NCBI GenBank assembly: GCA_003161835.1
Contig: PMNO01000354.1
Span: 5,880-11,141 of the forward strand
Origin: Myxococcales bacterium
GTDB lineage: Bacteria; Myxococcota_A; Polyangia; Fen-1088
Length of the DNA: 5,262 bases
Direction: 5' to 3'
In this document: positions 4,795-5,262 of the stretch, one piece after another
How positions within the stretch are numbered: the stretch's first letter is position 1
Layout: the number at the start of each line of letters is the position of its first letter
Program-made: the position numbers and the translations under genes
The notes under the pieces: generated by a model
What the model was told of the DNA's origin: nothing
Database searches by the model: none
What the model saw: only the letters and a program-made list of their open reading frames with translations

Positions 4795-5262
4795 CTATTG
4801 CTGGATGACCGCCTCGATCTTGTGGTCCTTGGTCTCGCGAATGAAGAGGCTGCTCACGATCACCGTGAGGATGCAGACCCCGATCGGATACATCAGCCCC
4901 GTATAGATGGATCCGCTGCCGAAGGTAGACTTGGCCCAGGCGGATGCCGTGACTGCCGTGGCGATCAGGGGCAGGAACCCGCCGAACCAACCATTGCCGA
5001 AGTGGTAGGGGACCGACATCGACGTGTACCGGATGCGGGTCGGAAACAGCTCGACCAGGAATGCGGCGATGGGGCCGTAGACCATGCAGACGTAGATCAT
5101 CTGAAGAACCAGCAGCGCGATCATCGCTGGCCAAACGATCTCCGAAGGATCCGCGACAGGTAGACCGCGGGGGTTCGAAAACATCTTCATCCCCATGTAG
5201 ATGGGGATGTACGTCAGCGCCGCCAGTATGCAGCCCGTCATCATGATCTTCTTGCGCCCGAT
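4795..5262 (-). CDS. MHS-type major facilitator transporter, C-terminal part, cut by the window edge
   Basis: The gene enters from the right edge with no start in view; 155 C-terminal residues and the TAG stop are visible. The visible part opens with IGRKK, the end of the RxGRR-type cytoplasmic loop between helices 8 and 9. Helices follow at about visible residues 6-24, 42-66, 82-107 and 119-140, giving helices 9-12 of a 12-helix carrier. The signature VYGPIAAFLVELFPTRIRYT (61-80) and SVPYHFGNGWFGGFLPLI (83-100) is typical of the metabolite:H+ symporter (MHS) group, which includes alpha-ketoglutarate and proline/betaine carriers in the inner membrane. The substrate cannot be told from this half. 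The helix 9-10 loop (about 25-41) is short; several relatives I recall carry a much longer insert here. The homoserine-kinase-like gene follows on the same strand after a 92-bp gap holding the large inverted repeat. Confidence 0.88.
   Translation of the reverse strand: MGRKKIMMTGCILAALTYIPIYMGMKMFSNPRGLPVADPSEIVWPAMIALLVLQMIYVCMVYGPIAAFLVELFPTRIRYTSMSVPYHFGNGWFGGFLPLIATAVTASAWAKSTFGSGSIYTGLMYPIGVCILTVIVSSLFIRETKDHKIEAVIQQ

Noticed and set aside
4703..5134. 144-residue N-terminal extension of the homoserine kinase frame
   Set aside because: It lies in another frame of the transporter gene and runs through the inverted repeat. The ThrB-like homology starts right at the ATG at 4702.

Overview
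The window is GC-rich (about two-thirds G+C by eye) and densely packed. It looks like a chromosomal segment of a soil-type proteobacterium-like organism, most likely a myxobacterium (Myxococcota). The support is a membrane-anchored Ser/Thr kinase of the large myxobacterial type, a stand-alone PilZ protein of the kind amplified in Myxococcus, a short NTF2-like lipoprotein, GTG start codons, and no mobile elements or RNA genes. The taxonomic call is an inference; there is no marker gene here.

Layout from the left. Positions 1-665 (minus strand, running off the edge) encode the N-terminal 221 residues of a four-helix membrane protein, probably the membrane anchor of a Sdh1-type succinate dehydrogenase. 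A 105-bp gap separates it from an upstream same-strand pair: a 624-residue Ser/Thr kinase with an extracytoplasmic TPR/HEAT-like tail (771-2645), and a 160-residue putative lipoprotein with an NTF2-like domain (2621-3103) that overlaps the kinase start by 25 bp. The lipoprotein and kinase are probably translationally coupled and may form one sensing unit.

A 263-bp divergent intergenic region (3104-3366) follows. It carries six TTGGC/GCCAA half-sites, a perfect 12-bp palindrome and a nested inverted repeat, and it leads on the plus strand to a 112-residue PilZ-domain protein (3367-3705). That gene converges, with 13 bp between stop codons, on a homoserine-kinase-like phosphotransferase (3719-4702, minus). 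Upstream of the phosphotransferase on the same strand is the C-terminal part of an MHS-type major facilitator transporter (4795 to the right edge). The two are separated by a perfect 33-bp inverted repeat (16-bp arms) that sits just ahead of the phosphotransferase ribosome binding site.

The genes do not form one obvious pathway. The strongest candidates for something less ordinary are the overlapping lipoprotein/kinase pair with its half-site-rich upstream region, and the hairpin between the transporter and the homoserine kinase. No CRISPR array, insertion sequence, phage gene or defence system was seen.
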